A stretch of DNA of 57,715 nucleotides from an uncultured Schlesneria sp. (GTDB lineage: Bacteria; Planctomycetota; Planctomycetia; Planctomycetales; Planctomycetaceae), in NCBI GenBank assembly GCA_903834925.1, contig CAILLA010000212.1, forward strand, positions 1 to 57,715, in the 5' to 3' direction. The notes under the pieces are model-generated. The model worked only from the letters and a program-made list of their open reading frames with translations. It had not been told where the DNA came from and did not search any database. Positions 8,211 through 17,681 of this stretch are shown piece by piece (the first letter of the stretch is position 1; each line of letters starts with the position of its first letter). The translations under genes were made by a program, and so were the position numbers.

Positions 8211-9053
8211 GTGTCGCGATTCACAGTCTGCTTTTTGGCAATGATAGCGTTGTACTCTCATGTTGGTATCAGCACGATTTTCGCAGAGGACGACGTTCAA
8301 AATATCGCGGGCTCCGATGAACTGAAATCGGAAACGCACGCTGCGGTCGTCGCTGAAATGAAACGCCTCTTGGACGGGATCAAAATTATTCGACAAACGG
8401 CGGAGCCGGTCGTTGAAGAGTTAGTGCCCGAGCCGATATTGAATTGGGATGACCTTGCTCGTGGACATCACCACGGAACTCTTTGGGTGTGGGGAGGAAA
8501 AGGTCGGCCGGCAGCGATCATTGAGGTCTACACAACGGTTTTCGAAAAGAAAATCAAAGGGTGGCCTGGAAACGTCGTACACTCGCTTGCTCCTGAAGGT
8601 TTGAGAACGGCAGGAACTCGAAAGTGGGACTGGGCTCCAGACGATCCAGGTTTCAAACCCGAGAGACTGCTCGATGCGCCAGCTCCTGCTGCCACGAGTA
8701 AACTTCGTCGCTTACAAATGCGGACTTTGGCCAAACGATTCAGTTCGAACGAAACATGGAATGCAAGTCGAACGGAATTGCGGCTGCTTCCATCACCTGT
8801 AAGACTCTATGATTCGGACGACACAGGTACTCTCGACGGCGGCCTTTTCGCATTCGTACACGGTGGTACGAATCCCGAAGTGATCCTGATCATAGAAGCG
8901 ATCCAGCGCGACACTGAGAACTTTTGGCAATTCGGGTGCGTTCGGTTAGGGCACGCCCAAGTGCAAGTTTTGTTCGACGATCGTGAAGTATGGGTCGCTG
9001 AACGGTACGGAGAAAATGACCGGAAGTCTCCGTACTACACGCTGCTTCCGTGA
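8211..9053 (+). CDS. Family S secreted protein, member 1
   Basis: A 280-residue exported protein, GTG start with a weak AAAGAAG upstream. The signal peptide runs to about residue 26 (STIFAED). The first family S block is EPILNWDDL, then GTLWVWGGKGRPAAIIE. The middle block is WAPDDPGFKPERLLDAPAPA followed by LRRLQMRTLAKRF. The second block is ELRLLPSPVRLY, then TLDGGLFAFVHGGTNPEVILIIEA, and it ends near EVWVAER. It has NPE where most members have DPE. The family has no name I know. Ten members lie in this window. Confidence 0.85.
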   Translation: MSRFTVCFLAMIALYSHVGISTIFAEDDVQNIAGSDELKSETHAAVVAEMKRLLDGIKIIRQTAEPVVEELVPEPILNWDDLARGHHHGTLWVWGGKGRPAAIIEVYTTVFEKKIKGWPGNVVHSLAPEGLRTAGTRKWDWAPDDPGFKPERLLDAPAPAATSKLRRLQMRTLAKRFSSNETWNASRTELRLLPSPVRLYDSDDTGTLDGGLFAFVHGGTNPEVILIIEAIQRDTENFWQFGCVRLGHAQVQVLFDDREVWVAERYGENDRKSPYYTLLP

Positions 9054-9222
9054 AAAAGTGACGGCCTTGATCAGTGAATGTTTCCCCATCCGGTCGAGCT
9101 TGATTACTTGAAGTGATGGAGCCATATCGGCATCAGCCGCTGAATCATCGACGGAGCCCGGGTCATGTAGTTTGTTCCAACCATCTTGAATTCACTGAAT
9201 ACTGAAACTAAGAGCCAACGTC

Positions 9223-10116
9223 ATGCAACCGATTCTGCTTTCGCTGATGCTAATACTTGCGAATCAACCCGAGTCCGAGAAAGAGAAGTCTACGCCCAAT
9301 GCTGAAGATGCAGCGCTTCGGGCATCCATCGCCAAATCCGCGCGCGAGTTCGCCGGGCGGTGCGAATTCACCGCCGGTGCGACCACCAACGCGAAACTTG
9401 TGCTGCATCCTGAACCGATTTTGCGCTGGTCAAATCCGACCGCTGGAAAGGTCTTCGGCGAAGTCTTTGTCTGGACGGACAATGGGCGACCGGCGGTGGT
9501 CGGGAGTTGGTATCGATGGATCTCGCCTGATTGGGGTCGCACGTTTGAAGTATGCTCGCTTTCTGATGGACGATTGAGCGGTCGGATCAATGATGCTGGC
9601 TTTTGGAATTCTGAAAAGCCAGGTCTCATTCTTAAACCGCTGAGCGACGTCGATGCTCCGGCCAGGACTGCAGCTTTGCGGCTACAGCAGATGCGGCAGT
9701 TGGCTGGAGACTTCGTTGCAAATCTGGCCGACACACGCAGTACCGATGAAGGGGTAAAGCGGCAATTGCGGTTACTTCCTCGCCCGGTGTTCCGTTACCT
9801 CCCGCCAAATGCTGAATCGACGTATCTTGATGGAGGTCTATTTGCATTTGTCGAAGGAACCGACCCCGAGGCATTCCTGGTGCTGGAAGCAACCAAAGCA
9901 AACAACGACACTCATTGGCAGTACGGCCTTGTTCGCATGAACTCGGACGCGCTGCGTATTACTTTTCGCGATGAGTTGATCTGGACAGTTCCAAAAATCG
10001 ACAATCCGATGAATCTGTCACAGGAACCCTACGCGCTTTTTGTATCAGAGAGTGTTCTCAAGGCACCTGTGGACGGCAACCAGAAGGACACTCCAGCAAA
10101 GGCAAAACAGCCTTGA
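9223..10116 (+). CDS. Family S secreted protein, member 2
   Basis: 297 residues. A short signal peptide (MQPILLSLMLILANQPE) with an unusually brief n-region. Block 1 is HPEPILRWSNP, then GEVFVWTDNGRPAVVG. The middle has LKPLSDVDAPARTAALRLQQM. Block 2 is LRLLPRPVFRYLPP, then YLDGGLFAFVEGTDPEAFLVLEA, WQYGLVRM and LIWTVP. This is one of the clearest members. The tail (residues 270-297) is a Lys/Pro-rich extension not shared by the others. It lies in the same direction as member 1, 169 bases downstream, so the two could be co-transcribed. Confidence 0.87.
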   Translation: MQPILLSLMLILANQPESEKEKSTPNAEDAALRASIAKSAREFAGRCEFTAGATTNAKLVLHPEPILRWSNPTAGKVFGEVFVWTDNGRPAVVGSWYRWISPDWGRTFEVCSLSDGRLSGRINDAGFWNSEKPGLILKPLSDVDAPARTAALRLQQMRQLAGDFVANLADTRSTDEGVKRQLRLLPRPVFRYLPPNAESTYLDGGLFAFVEGTDPEAFLVLEATKANNDTHWQYGLVRMNSDALRITFRDELIWTVPKIDNPMNLSQEPYALFVSESVLKAPVDGNQKDTPAKAKQP

Positions 10117-10277
10117 TCATCATTCTCAAATTCGTTGATCACGTCCTTCACAATTGTTCGAGGACGATTCGAAATTAATAGGCTCGGCCGATTTCAAATG
10201 GCAATTGGTAGCGAAAACAATCGCTGATACCGCACACTAAGTTCCCACAAATGCGATTAATCAAAAGGAGCGCAACG

Positions 10278-11300
10278 ATGATACGTTTGATACTCAGTCT
10301 CACGGCGATTGTATGTTTGGCCAGCAACTCGAATCTTCTGACAGCACAAGGCTTCGTGAAAACTCACTGGAATGTTGATGCGAAGAATGACATCTTCAAA
10401 TTTGGCACATTTGACAAACCTGGTGACGTCAATGTTCCTGACGGATGGCAGAATTTGTCCGCCTTTGATTCTGGAAATGCAACGTTTTCTCCTCGTGGTC
10501 TCGGCATGATCAGTTTGAACTCGCCGACGGACGACGGGGATGTCTACATCGAGACGATGATTGATGTTCCTGCTGATGCGAAGTATCTGACGTTTATGGT
10601 GAGGCAGCGGGGACCGATGCTGACAAAAACTTCGAAACCGGCATCTGGTGGCGGCGTACGATTCTCGCTGATCAAGGGGGATACCGTGACGCGCACTTTG
10701 AATCGCATCGAACCGTCATACGAAGGTTATCGAAATTGGACCATCGCGATTCAGACGATCCAGGTGATGCCCAGCGAAGACACGCTCCGAATCCGAGTGG
10801 AAATTACGAATGCAACTGGCTCGCTGGACATCAACAAAATCCTTGTCGTTCCATCCGAAATCATGAAAGAAGCGACTGTTGAGCAGCAGCGCCAGCTCGA
10901 TCAGGCTCTGGCAAAAGACGATCCTGAACTCATCCAACAACTCATCAAAGCAGCCCCGCACATGTTAGAGGTTCGAACGGGGAATCATGATAACGGCACA
11001 CCGTTGATCCGCACTGCGTTTGTGGGTGCTCCCAAAGTGGCTGCGGCGCTGGTGAAACTTGGTGCGGATATCGAGGCCAAAGATTCGAACTGGGGAAACA
11101 CTCCGCTACGGTGGTGCTGCTGGTGGGGTATTCCCGATGTCGCAGAGATTCTGATGGAAGCTGGTGCTGACGCAAATGGCGCGAGTGCGATGGCTCGCAG
11201 TTCCAAGACAAACAATAGTTTCACAAAGCGAACACCCGAAGACTTCGACCGCACTGTCAAAGTTATCGAAGATCAACTGGAAAAGCGTAAATCAAAGTAG
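10278..11300 (+). CDS. Secreted protein with beta domain and C-terminal ankyrin repeats
   Basis: 340 residues. The signal peptide (IRLILSLTAIVCLA, then SNSNLLTAQG) is followed by a ~170-residue jelly-roll-like domain: the FGTFDKPGDVNVPDGWQN and YEGYRNWTIAIQTIQV stretches resemble carbohydrate-binding/discoidin sandwiches. The C-terminal ~110 residues hold about three ankyrin repeats (GTPLIRTAFVGAPKVAAALV, KLGADIEAKDSNWGNTPLRW, AEILMEAGADAN). The start at ATG 10278 is supported by AAGGAG eight bases upstream; an earlier in-frame ATG at 10251 lacks this. Exported ankyrin proteins usually bind partner proteins. It lies among family S genes but is not one of them. Confidence 0.85.
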   Translation: MIRLILSLTAIVCLASNSNLLTAQGFVKTHWNVDAKNDIFKFGTFDKPGDVNVPDGWQNLSAFDSGNATFSPRGLGMISLNSPTDDGDVYIETMIDVPADAKYLTFMVRQRGPMLTKTSKPASGGGVRFSLIKGDTVTRTLNRIEPSYEGYRNWTIAIQTIQVMPSEDTLRIRVEITNATGSLDINKILVVPSEIMKEATVEQQRQLDQALAKDDPELIQQLIKAAPHMLEVRTGNHDNGTPLIRTAFVGAPKVAAALVKLGADIEAKDSNWGNTPLRWCCWWGIPDVAEILMEAGADANGASAMARSSKTNNSFTKRTPEDFDRTVKVIEDQLEKRKSK

Positions 11301-11330
11301 TACGTCGTCAAGATATAAAGTTCGGGTCAT

Positions 11331-11424
11331 GTGCCACTGCATCGGAGTCTTCGGAGACGCAGTGTCTTCTCTTTTGCGAGGCAATCGAAGAGTACTGGGT
11401 GACCGATAAGACGGTCATCCAGTC
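11331..11424 (+). repeat. Two-hairpin dispersed repeat, copy B
   Basis: Shares GTGCCACTGCATCGGAGT, ACGCAGTGTCTTC, GCGAGGCAATCGAAGAG and ACTGGGTGACCGA with copy A. Hairpin 2 here pairs CTGGGTGACCG with CGGTCATCCAG. Hairpin 1 is less perfect than in copy A. It begins 30 bases after the stop of the ankyrin gene. Confidence 0.85.
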
Positions 11425-11515
11425 GCTCCCTAATCTTTAGCTTTGAAAACAAATGAGTGACACCTTCAGTGTGGAGACGAAAAGAGAGCGATGCAAAAGC
11501 TCAACGCACGGAATC

Positions 11516-12397
11516 TTACTCGGCAATCTCTTTGCCATCGGCAGTGAAGCCGGGGATCAAGACTGGAGTTGCGCTGCCTGTATACGGAGAACTGGGGCCT
11601 GGAGTGACGGGCGGGCCTTCCCAGGCGACGCGTCCGTCCAGCGTCACCGCGACCACTTCCGCACCGGTCATGCGCCCGACGGCGTACGTCCATTGTGTGC
11701 CATCGGATTCGATAAACAAGACAACCTCTGGGTTCGTGCCGAATACAAAGAGAAAAATCGCGCCATCAGCATGTTCCGCGGATACGGGCTTGTAACGGTC
11801 AATCGGTTGCGGCAACAAACGTAACTCGCAACGTTGATCCTTGTCGACTTCACTGCTTGCAAATCGGTTAGCCGCTTCACGCATCTGAATGAGGCGGCGG
11901 GGAGCGGATTTCTCTGGTGCCTGCATATCAGGAAGCGACTTGAACTCATAAAGTGTGCATTTCGGCGACCAGCGCATATCAGTGGATGACATGATAAATG
12001 GCAATTCAGTCAGCGAACTATATTCATACAGCGCAGCCGAACCACCGGGTGTCGAACGATGCAGTTCCATCGCTAAGAGCGCTTTCGGACGTCCTTCTCC
12101 CCCCAATTTCCACAACGAAGCCGAAATACAATCGCGTGCCGGGTCGCTATACCGAAAGATCGGCCTGGTTTCGAGTTTCTGGGGAAACCCTTTCTCGTTC
12201 GACTGTACGTCAAAACCGTCCGCGAGCTGACGCATCAATTTCCCGCGTTCCTCGACGAGCGATTCCTGGCGGGATTTGCTCGTCGATGGCTTTTCATCAG
12301 CCGCGATGGCGTTTGTCGCATGAAGTGCAATCACAACGGCCAGAATCGGTGCTAAGAATTGACGCATGAAACAATAACATTTAAGTGGGGGCAACAT
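11516..12397 (-). CDS. Family S secreted protein, member 3 (divergent)
   Basis: 293 residues on the minus strand. The signal peptide core is FLAPILAVVIALHATNAIAADE. Block 1 is degenerate (RPIFRYSDP, then SLWKLGGEGRPKALLA, with an inserted Cys). The middle is MQAPEKSAPRRLIQMREAANRF. Block 2 is ELRLLPQPIDRYKPV, then ADGAIFLFVFGTNPEVVLFIE, WTYAVGRM and VAWEGPP. The start at 12397 has GGAG seven bases upstream; an internal ATG at 12367 sits right before the signal peptide but lacks a ribosome site. The C-terminus is Pro/Gly-rich. It is transcribed divergently from member 4, sharing a 237-base promoter interval. Confidence 0.84.
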   Translation of the reverse strand: MLPPLKCYCFMRQFLAPILAVVIALHATNAIAADEKPSTSKSRQESLVEERGKLMRQLADGFDVQSNEKGFPQKLETRPIFRYSDPARDCISASLWKLGGEGRPKALLAMELHRSTPGGSAALYEYSSLTELPFIMSSTDMRWSPKCTLYEFKSLPDMQAPEKSAPRRLIQMREAANRFASSEVDKDQRCELRLLPQPIDRYKPVSAEHADGAIFLFVFGTNPEVVLFIESDGTQWTYAVGRMTGAEVVAVTLDGRVAWEGPPVTPGPSSPYTGSATPVLIPGFTADGKEIAE

Positions 12398-12634
12398 CTA
12401 ATACTCCGTTTGGCTGATCCAAGGCTTGCGTGCAAAGACCAATTGAGATCAGCGATTTACACTATTGATCGGCCAGAGGGGCGTCAATTCGACGTCGCCT
12501 GCAAATTTTATGGCTAACGACGGATATGCGGAATTGAAAACAGGTGGCCACACAACTACTCTGAACACAACCACCACACTTCTTTTCGTGACACTTTCCA
12601 TTTTGCATTCCTTGTCAAGCAAAGGGTTTCTTCG

Positions 12635-13555
12635 ATGCAATTATTCTTTCGACGCGTTGTTTGGCTTGGGATGCTAGTTTCACTAATGCTCGGTTCCAAA
12701 CTCCAATCTCAGGATGCGGCTGAAACCGCGAAAATCCAGGCCGCCAGGCAGTTCGAGTACTTAGGCTGCTTAGCCGACAAGTTCGAAGCCAAACTCGTGT
12801 CAGGAGTCCCTCTCAAACGATCGCACTCTCCGATCCTGAATTGGACCATCGACAGTTCCTGGCAAGGAGTTATCTATGTCTGGACCTGCGATGACCGCCC
12901 CGCTTTAGTCGGATGCTTTCTGGCTGATACCGAATTTCCCAATGAACGCCGCGTCTTCGTCGAAATGCACTCGATGACCGACGAACCACTTGCACCCGTA
13001 CCAATTGCCGGCGTCAGAAACTACGAATGGAATCCTGATAAGAAAGCAAATTCGCGTGTCGAAATCGCCGACCTCCCTCTTCCCGTTGAAAACGAACGTT
13101 TACGAGGCAGCCAAATGCGAGAACTCGCAGCCCAGTTCCAGGTCACCATGTACGAAGAGGCGACACGCGGAACTGGCAAAGAGGAACTGCGGATGCTTCC
13201 CAGACCTCTTTATCGTTACCCCGGCAGCGCGGCGCGCGACGGTGCAATTTTCGCTTTCGTCACCAGCCGCGGTACCGACCCTGAATTCCTGCTTGCCATC
13301 GAGTGCGACCCGAAACGAATTCGTGACGGATGGTCGATCCGCCCGATGCGGTTTTGCACTCGGCGACTCGATTTGCGACGTGGCGAAAAATTGGTGTGGT
13401 CGATCGGGGAGTATGTCTTTCCTGATTCGGAAAATGTGGCCAACGGCCCAACAGTCAAGATCACCGAGCCCTATACGATCATCACGCTGCTGAAGACCTC
13501 AACCAGAGACTTTGAAGAAATCCGAACGCGAACCTTAGCCGAAGCAAAGAAATAG
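12635..13555 (+). CDS. Family S secreted protein, member 4
   Basis: 306 residues with a signal peptide (FFRRVVWLGMLVSLMLGSKLQ). Block 1 is SPILNWTID, then GVIYVWTCDDRPALVG and EMHSM. The middle is IADLPLPVENERLRGSQMREL. Block 2 is ELRMLPRPLYRYPG, then RDGAIFAFVTSRGTDPEFLL. A longer C-terminal tail (about 40 residues, FPDSENVANGPTVKITEPY) follows the usual VW. AAAGGG precedes the start. Its stop lies 14 bases from the stop of the minus-strand pseudo-caspase gene: the two genes converge tail to tail. Confidence 0.86.
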   Translation: MQLFFRRVVWLGMLVSLMLGSKLQSQDAAETAKIQAARQFEYLGCLADKFEAKLVSGVPLKRSHSPILNWTIDSSWQGVIYVWTCDDRPALVGCFLADTEFPNERRVFVEMHSMTDEPLAPVPIAGVRNYEWNPDKKANSRVEIADLPLPVENERLRGSQMRELAAQFQVTMYEEATRGTGKEELRMLPRPLYRYPGSAARDGAIFAFVTSRGTDPEFLLAIECDPKRIRDGWSIRPMRFCTRRLDLRRGEKLVWSIGEYVFPDSENVANGPTVKITEPYTIITLLKTSTRDFEEIRTRTLAEAKK

Positions 13556-13569
13556 ACCCTGTTTGACGG

Positions 13570-14604
13570 TTACAGATCGCTATTTGTGTTCGGAGACGCT
13601 TCGTCAGCAGGCTTCGGTGTTTCCTGCGGTGGGGATTCCTTGAACGGAAATGGAAGCGTGATTGACTTCGCGAAAATGCCCTCTGCGTTGGGTTTGGGAG
13701 GCGATTTTGCAGTCTTCAAGCGTTTTACTCGACCACCTTGCTCCACGGTGAGGTAATCGATCTGGATATCCGTCCCGCGACCGTCACCGTTATCGTCGAA
13801 CAGGGGATGTTCGGTCGCCAGAAATTCGCCATCAAGGAATGATTGGGCGATGTTTCTCGCAAGAGTCACATAGAGATCAAACAACGTAATCGCCCCATCT
13901 TCGTCGACATCGAAATCCTTGGTGATTGGTGGGTTTGTCAGCACGCGGGCGAGTTCGTGCGGGAATTCGGTCTCGTTTGTTTCCCATGCTTCTTCCGTTG
14001 CTGCAATCACAATGCGTTCTTTCGCAGACAACGGTTTGATATAGAAACCGCTCGTAGGAATCGTGAGAAAGAAAACTTGTTCACGCGCTTTGAGGCTGCT
14101 GAACAGTTTCGCAAATTCAAATTCGTTGAGATCCGGCCCGGGAAGATTTAACCAAGAATGATTCGCGTCGTAATGACTGTGCCCCAGGACAAGGACCCAC
14201 AGCGTGTCCTCAGGCCCTGAAGCCTCGCAGATCCTTTTCGTCGTGTTTTCCAGTTCTTCGCGGGTCGCTCGTGTGGCCGCTTTGAGAAACTCTTCATCAC
14301 CATCCTTCGGCTCATCGCCGAACATCACGACGATGTTCGACAGATCGAACCCCAAATTCTTGGACAGCCCGTCACGCAGTTTTCCGATCGTTTCCGCAAA
14401 TGTCTTATGGTGTTCGGCATCACCGGGAAGACCACAAATGATTAACGCACGCTTTGTTCCAGGTTGGGTTGCAACCGACGATGGTGTCCTGGTCTCTGTT
14501 ACGACGCTGTCTAGATCCGCCGGATACACAAACTGTGTCATTGTGAAGATCGAAGCAATGACCAACCCGACCGTCGTCATCAAGTGACATTTGGAATGTG
14601 CCAT
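13570..14604 (-). CDS. Secreted caspase-like (C13/C14 fold) protein lacking the catalytic Cys
   Basis: 344 residues. A leader segment (TTVGLVIASIFTMTQF) is followed by a caspase/legumain-like domain: strand ALIICGLPGD (residues 53-62), IVVMFGDEPKDGDEEF (91-106), and the His motif LVLGHSHYD (138-146). Where the nucleophile Cys is expected (VFFLTIPTSGF, 177-187) there is Thr-Ser, so the enzyme looks inactive; other planctomycete relatives I recall also lack the Cys here. Two Asp-rich loops (DVDEDGAITLFD at about 232-243 and DDNGDGRGTD at 270-279) resemble EF-hand calcium sites. The C-terminus is Pro-rich. It is the last gene of the long minus-strand run, 14 bases after a family S gene. Confidence 0.8.
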   Translation of the reverse strand: MAHSKCHLMTTVGLVIASIFTMTQFVYPADLDSVVTETRTPSSVATQPGTKRALIICGLPGDAEHHKTFAETIGKLRDGLSKNLGFDLSNIVVMFGDEPKDGDEEFLKAATRATREELENTTKRICEASGPEDTLWVLVLGHSHYDANHSWLNLPGPDLNEFEFAKLFSSLKAREQVFFLTIPTSGFYIKPLSAKERIVIAATEEAWETNETEFPHELARVLTNPPITKDFDVDEDGAITLFDLYVTLARNIAQSFLDGEFLATEHPLFDDNGDGRGTDIQIDYLTVEQGGRVKRLKTAKSPPKPNAEGIFAKSITLPFPFKESPPQETPKPADEASPNTNSDL

Positions 14605-14618
14605 GGGAAATCAACTTT

Positions 14619-15476
14619 CTACTTAAGCTCGGCCAGGATTCGGGCGTCGATCTTAGTTGCGAAACTGAAATGTACAGAGCGTGCATCGGTCGAAATGGGA
14701 AATCGGTCGGCGTGCCAGACAACCTTTCCATCGTGACGCGATTCAAGTTCACCAGACGTATTGCGTACGAAGGCGTACTGCCATTCGTACAGATCGCCTT
14801 TCGCCACGGCCTCGATAATTAACAGCGTCTCGGGGTCCGTTCCCTGTGTAAATGCGAAGACGGCTCCGTCGAGAATATCTTTCCGTTTGGTTTCGTAACG
14901 GAAGAGAGGCCTTGGTTGAAGTCGCAGCTCTTCACGATCCGTTTTGTCTTCCTTCCATCCCAACATTGTCGAAGTAAATCTTCGCGAGAGAACTCGCAGC
15001 TGCAGATTTCGCTTTTCAGGAGTGTCGTGCGGTGGGTCCGCATCCAGCACCTTTTGTAATTGGACTCCCGGCTTCTCGGGAGTCCAAACAGCTCTTCCAT
15101 CAACGCGTGCAATCGGCTTTTCGCGTGACAGCGAATCGAATTCCTGAATCAAATTCTCTTGCCAGGGATAGATGCTGCAGACCACTTCAGGTCGACCATT
15201 CGCAACGTAGAATATTGTCATCCCGCTTTCTGAGCCACGGGCATTGTTGGCCCAGATGCTGCCGACGACTCTTGTGAGTGGCTTCGTCGGTTCATCGCTC
15301 ATCACCAATTCGACCTTCGTCAGTGTTTCATCAATCAGCTTTCGCAAGGGGGAAACCACTTTGGCAGCCTGAAGGTCGGCACTCGATGCATCCGTGGACT
15401 TGCTCGTTGCCGCTTGACCAAAACAGATCATCGGCATGATCATCAGCATCGGGAAAAACAGAATTTGTTTTTGCAT
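14619..15476 (-). CDS. Family S secreted protein, member 5
   Basis: 285 residues with AAGGTGAG just before the ATG. The signal peptide is Met-rich (ILFFPMLMIMPMICFGQA). Block 1 is worn: VVGSIWANNARGSESGMTIFYVANGRPEVVC, then EFDSL. The middle is WTPEKPGVQLQKVLDADPPHD. Block 2 is clear: ELRLQPRPLFRYETK, then ILDGAVFAFTQGTDPETL and WQYAFVRN, ending near VVWHADR. It lies between the M56 gene (40-base gap) and the pseudo-caspase gene (14-base gap), which points to co-transcription with both. Confidence 0.86.
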   Translation of the reverse strand: MQKQILFFPMLMIMPMICFGQAATSKSTDASSADLQAAKVVSPLRKLIDETLTKVELVMSDEPTKPLTRVVGSIWANNARGSESGMTIFYVANGRPEVVCSIYPWQENLIQEFDSLSREKPIARVDGRAVWTPEKPGVQLQKVLDADPPHDTPEKRNLQLRVLSRRFTSTMLGWKEDKTDREELRLQPRPLFRYETKRKDILDGAVFAFTQGTDPETLLIIEAVAKGDLYEWQYAFVRNTSGELESRHDGKVVWHADRFPISTDARSVHFSFATKIDARILAELK

Positions 15477-15516
15477 TACTCACCTTAAACAAACATCACG
15501 GTTTGAATTCAATGAC

Positions 15517-17619
15517 TCAGTCGCGATTCGCAAAGGATGATACGAACGCAATCTCTCGCAATTGTGGATTATCTGGTGAGAATGCCGCTGCCGCCACGAC
15601 ACTTTTGTCCGCGTTCGCGGCACCGATAATCTTGTGCTGAATTAGATTCCAAAGCGTTGCGTGACCGCTCCACTCCCCAACGATCAATTCGTCGTTGCTG
15701 ACAAACGTGACGGCTCCTGGTACCGCATCGCATATAAGCGTCTCGGTCTGCATTAATGAGAGATTGATCAGGCGCACTTCGCCGCGTGCATTGGAACTCC
15801 AGTCGCCCAGGGCAACGGCAAGTCGTGATCCATCGGGCGAGAATCGAACGCAATTGACAGGCATCGATTCTCGAAACGCTTGGGTCCTCGGCTGGCCTGT
15901 TTGCAGATCGAGAATCATCACCGTCCCGTCCTCGGCTCCTGCGGCAAAGACATCACCCTGAGGCGAAACCGAGACGGACCTGAGCCCCCTTTCGTGCGTG
16001 TGTAAAACGCGAAGTTCTCGACTTTCCAACGCGTCCCAGAGCGTCACGCGTCCGTCGTTTGTCACCGCCGCAAATTCATTTCCATCCGGAATGAACGAGA
16101 CGGCTGTAATTCCGTGCTGCGACAAATCCGATTCGCGGCCCGAAACCCGATCAGTTAAAAGAATCCGGCGACCCGTTGTTGCGCGGATCACGAATCGTCC
16201 ATGCGACGATACGGCATTCGACCAGACTTTCTCGCCTCGAAGTCCCTTTGATTTGGAACTGGGAACTGAAGCCGAAGGGCTGGGACGAACAGGCATTGAC
16301 GCTTCTGTCTCTGGTTCGAATTGCGATTTGCTCGACGACAGATTTATTGGATTCTGCAGATTCGTTGCATCACTCGGCAATTCATCGGGCGATGCGACCA
16401 CATGGGGGTTGGAAAGAGTGGCGGGCGTTGGCGCAAACGACCTGCTGGCCGATCCAAAGACGAATGGTTGCAGTGGAAGTAAAATCAGCATCAGCAAAGC
16501 GACGAGTGCTCGAACCCGACCAGACATCCTCTTCGGTGAGGCACCGCGCATGATGTTGGTCAGCCGACGGCGCAGGAACGACGCGTTTCCTAGACGGCTG
16601 GACATCGGTGATGGAACTGTTGAGGCACCACAGAGGAAATCGATCGTGTCGAGGAGGGCTTCAGCGTAGCACCGCGGAACCTGGTGAATTTCTCCCACCA
16701 CCCAGGCATCACAGCATTCTTCTTCGGATTCTTCAATTTGCCGCCGTGCCAGCCAGACAACCGGGTGCCACCAGAACAGTCCCGTCGCCAGCATTTCCAG
16801 CAAACGGACCCAGTGATCGCCACGACTGAAGTGGGCCAGTTCGTGAATTAATAATGTTGCTCGCGATTCACTGTCGAGTCGATTGAGCAATTCGGAAGGG
16901 AAAAGCAGTTTTGTCACCGCGCCACAACTCCACAACATCGGTGAAATCGTGGCATTGACGACGCGAACCTCAGGAGACCGCTTCAGGCCCATTTTCCGAG
17001 CAAGTCGCTCCGTTTGCATTTGCAAGCTTTCGTCGCGAGATGACACTCGCGCGATACGACGAGTAAATCGCACGACCAACCAACATTGAATCGCGAGCGT
17101 TGCGACGATTCCGATCACCCAGACCGATAATAATAAAGGCTCCCATGTCGCCAATGCGTCGCCAATTGAGGAGACAATCGAAATCAAATATGTCAGCGGA
17201 ACGAGCCACGTTGAACGAGAGTTTCGAACGACAACACGCGAGTTTCGGTCAAGCTCGTTAATCAGACCAAGTTCGTTTTGCGCTGCAAGACTGACGTCAC
17301 CGCTTGTTTGGGAATTTTCTTGAATCTGAAAGTTGATTGATTCATTCGTCGGCAGGCTCGCTAGTAATTCGTTGTCCTCGCCACGACTGGCTTCCTGCGC
17401 GGTCGCTTCCAATTGAACCAAGCCGTGATCGCTGGCGGGGTCGCTGAGGGGTAGAGGGAGATGCACGAGTGGAGGCGTCACGAGTTTCAACAGAACGATG
17501 ATCCATAAGGCATGAGTCAGCGCGGGCTTCCGAACGAGACGGCCAACCAGCCAGGCCAACAGAGCCAGTGGAACCACAACGATGGCATTGGTGACGGCGA
17601 TGGCGAACAGTGTCGACAT
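15517..17619 (-). CDS. BlaR1-like M56 membrane metallopeptidase fused to WD40 repeats
   Basis: 700 residues. The N-terminal half is the M56 module: membrane helices near residues 5-27, 34-50, 140-160 and 160-185, then the zinc site HELAH (259-263) and the distal EESEEECCDAWV (about 296-307) that supplies the third ligand. In BlaR1 this domain cleaves the BlaI repressor after a signal. The penicillin-sensing domain of BlaR1 is absent. In its place, after a helix (about 375-395) and a Ser/Pro-rich linker, there are about five WD40 repeats (GITAVSFIPDGNEFAAVTND, VTLWDALESREL, RSVSVSPQGD). The start ATG at 17619 has AAGG nine bases upstream. It lies 62 bases after the blaI-type gene, so the two form a sensor-repressor pair. 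Confidence 0.93.
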   Translation of the reverse strand: MSTLFAIAVTNAIVVVPLALLAWLVGRLVRKPALTHALWIIVLLKLVTPPLVHLPLPLSDPASDHGLVQLEATAQEASRGEDNELLASLPTNESINFQIQENSQTSGDVSLAAQNELGLINELDRNSRVVVRNSRSTWLVPLTYLISIVSSIGDALATWEPLLLSVWVIGIVATLAIQCWLVVRFTRRIARVSSRDESLQMQTERLARKMGLKRSPEVRVVNATISPMLWSCGAVTKLLFPSELLNRLDSESRATLLIHELAHFSRGDHWVRLLEMLATGLFWWHPVVWLARRQIEESEEECCDAWVVGEIHQVPRCYAEALLDTIDFLCGASTVPSPMSSRLGNASFLRRRLTNIMRGASPKRMSGRVRALVALLMLILLPLQPFVFGSASRSFAPTPATLSNPHVVASPDELPSDATNLQNPINLSSSKSQFEPETEASMPVRPSPSASVPSSKSKGLRGEKVWSNAVSSHGRFVIRATTGRRILLTDRVSGRESDLSQHGITAVSFIPDGNEFAAVTNDGRVTLWDALESRELRVLHTHERGLRSVSVSPQGDVFAAGAEDGTVMILDLQTGQPRTQAFRESMPVNCVRFSPDGSRLAVALGDWSSNARGEVRLINLSLMQTETLICDAVPGAVTFVSNDELIVGEWSGHATLWNLIQHKIIGAANADKSVVAAAAFSPDNPQLREIAFVSSFANRD

Positions 17620-17681
17620 ATCGAACAGCCTTTTACTCGACAACGAAACAGCCTCAACTCACTTTGACACACGCGAAGAAA

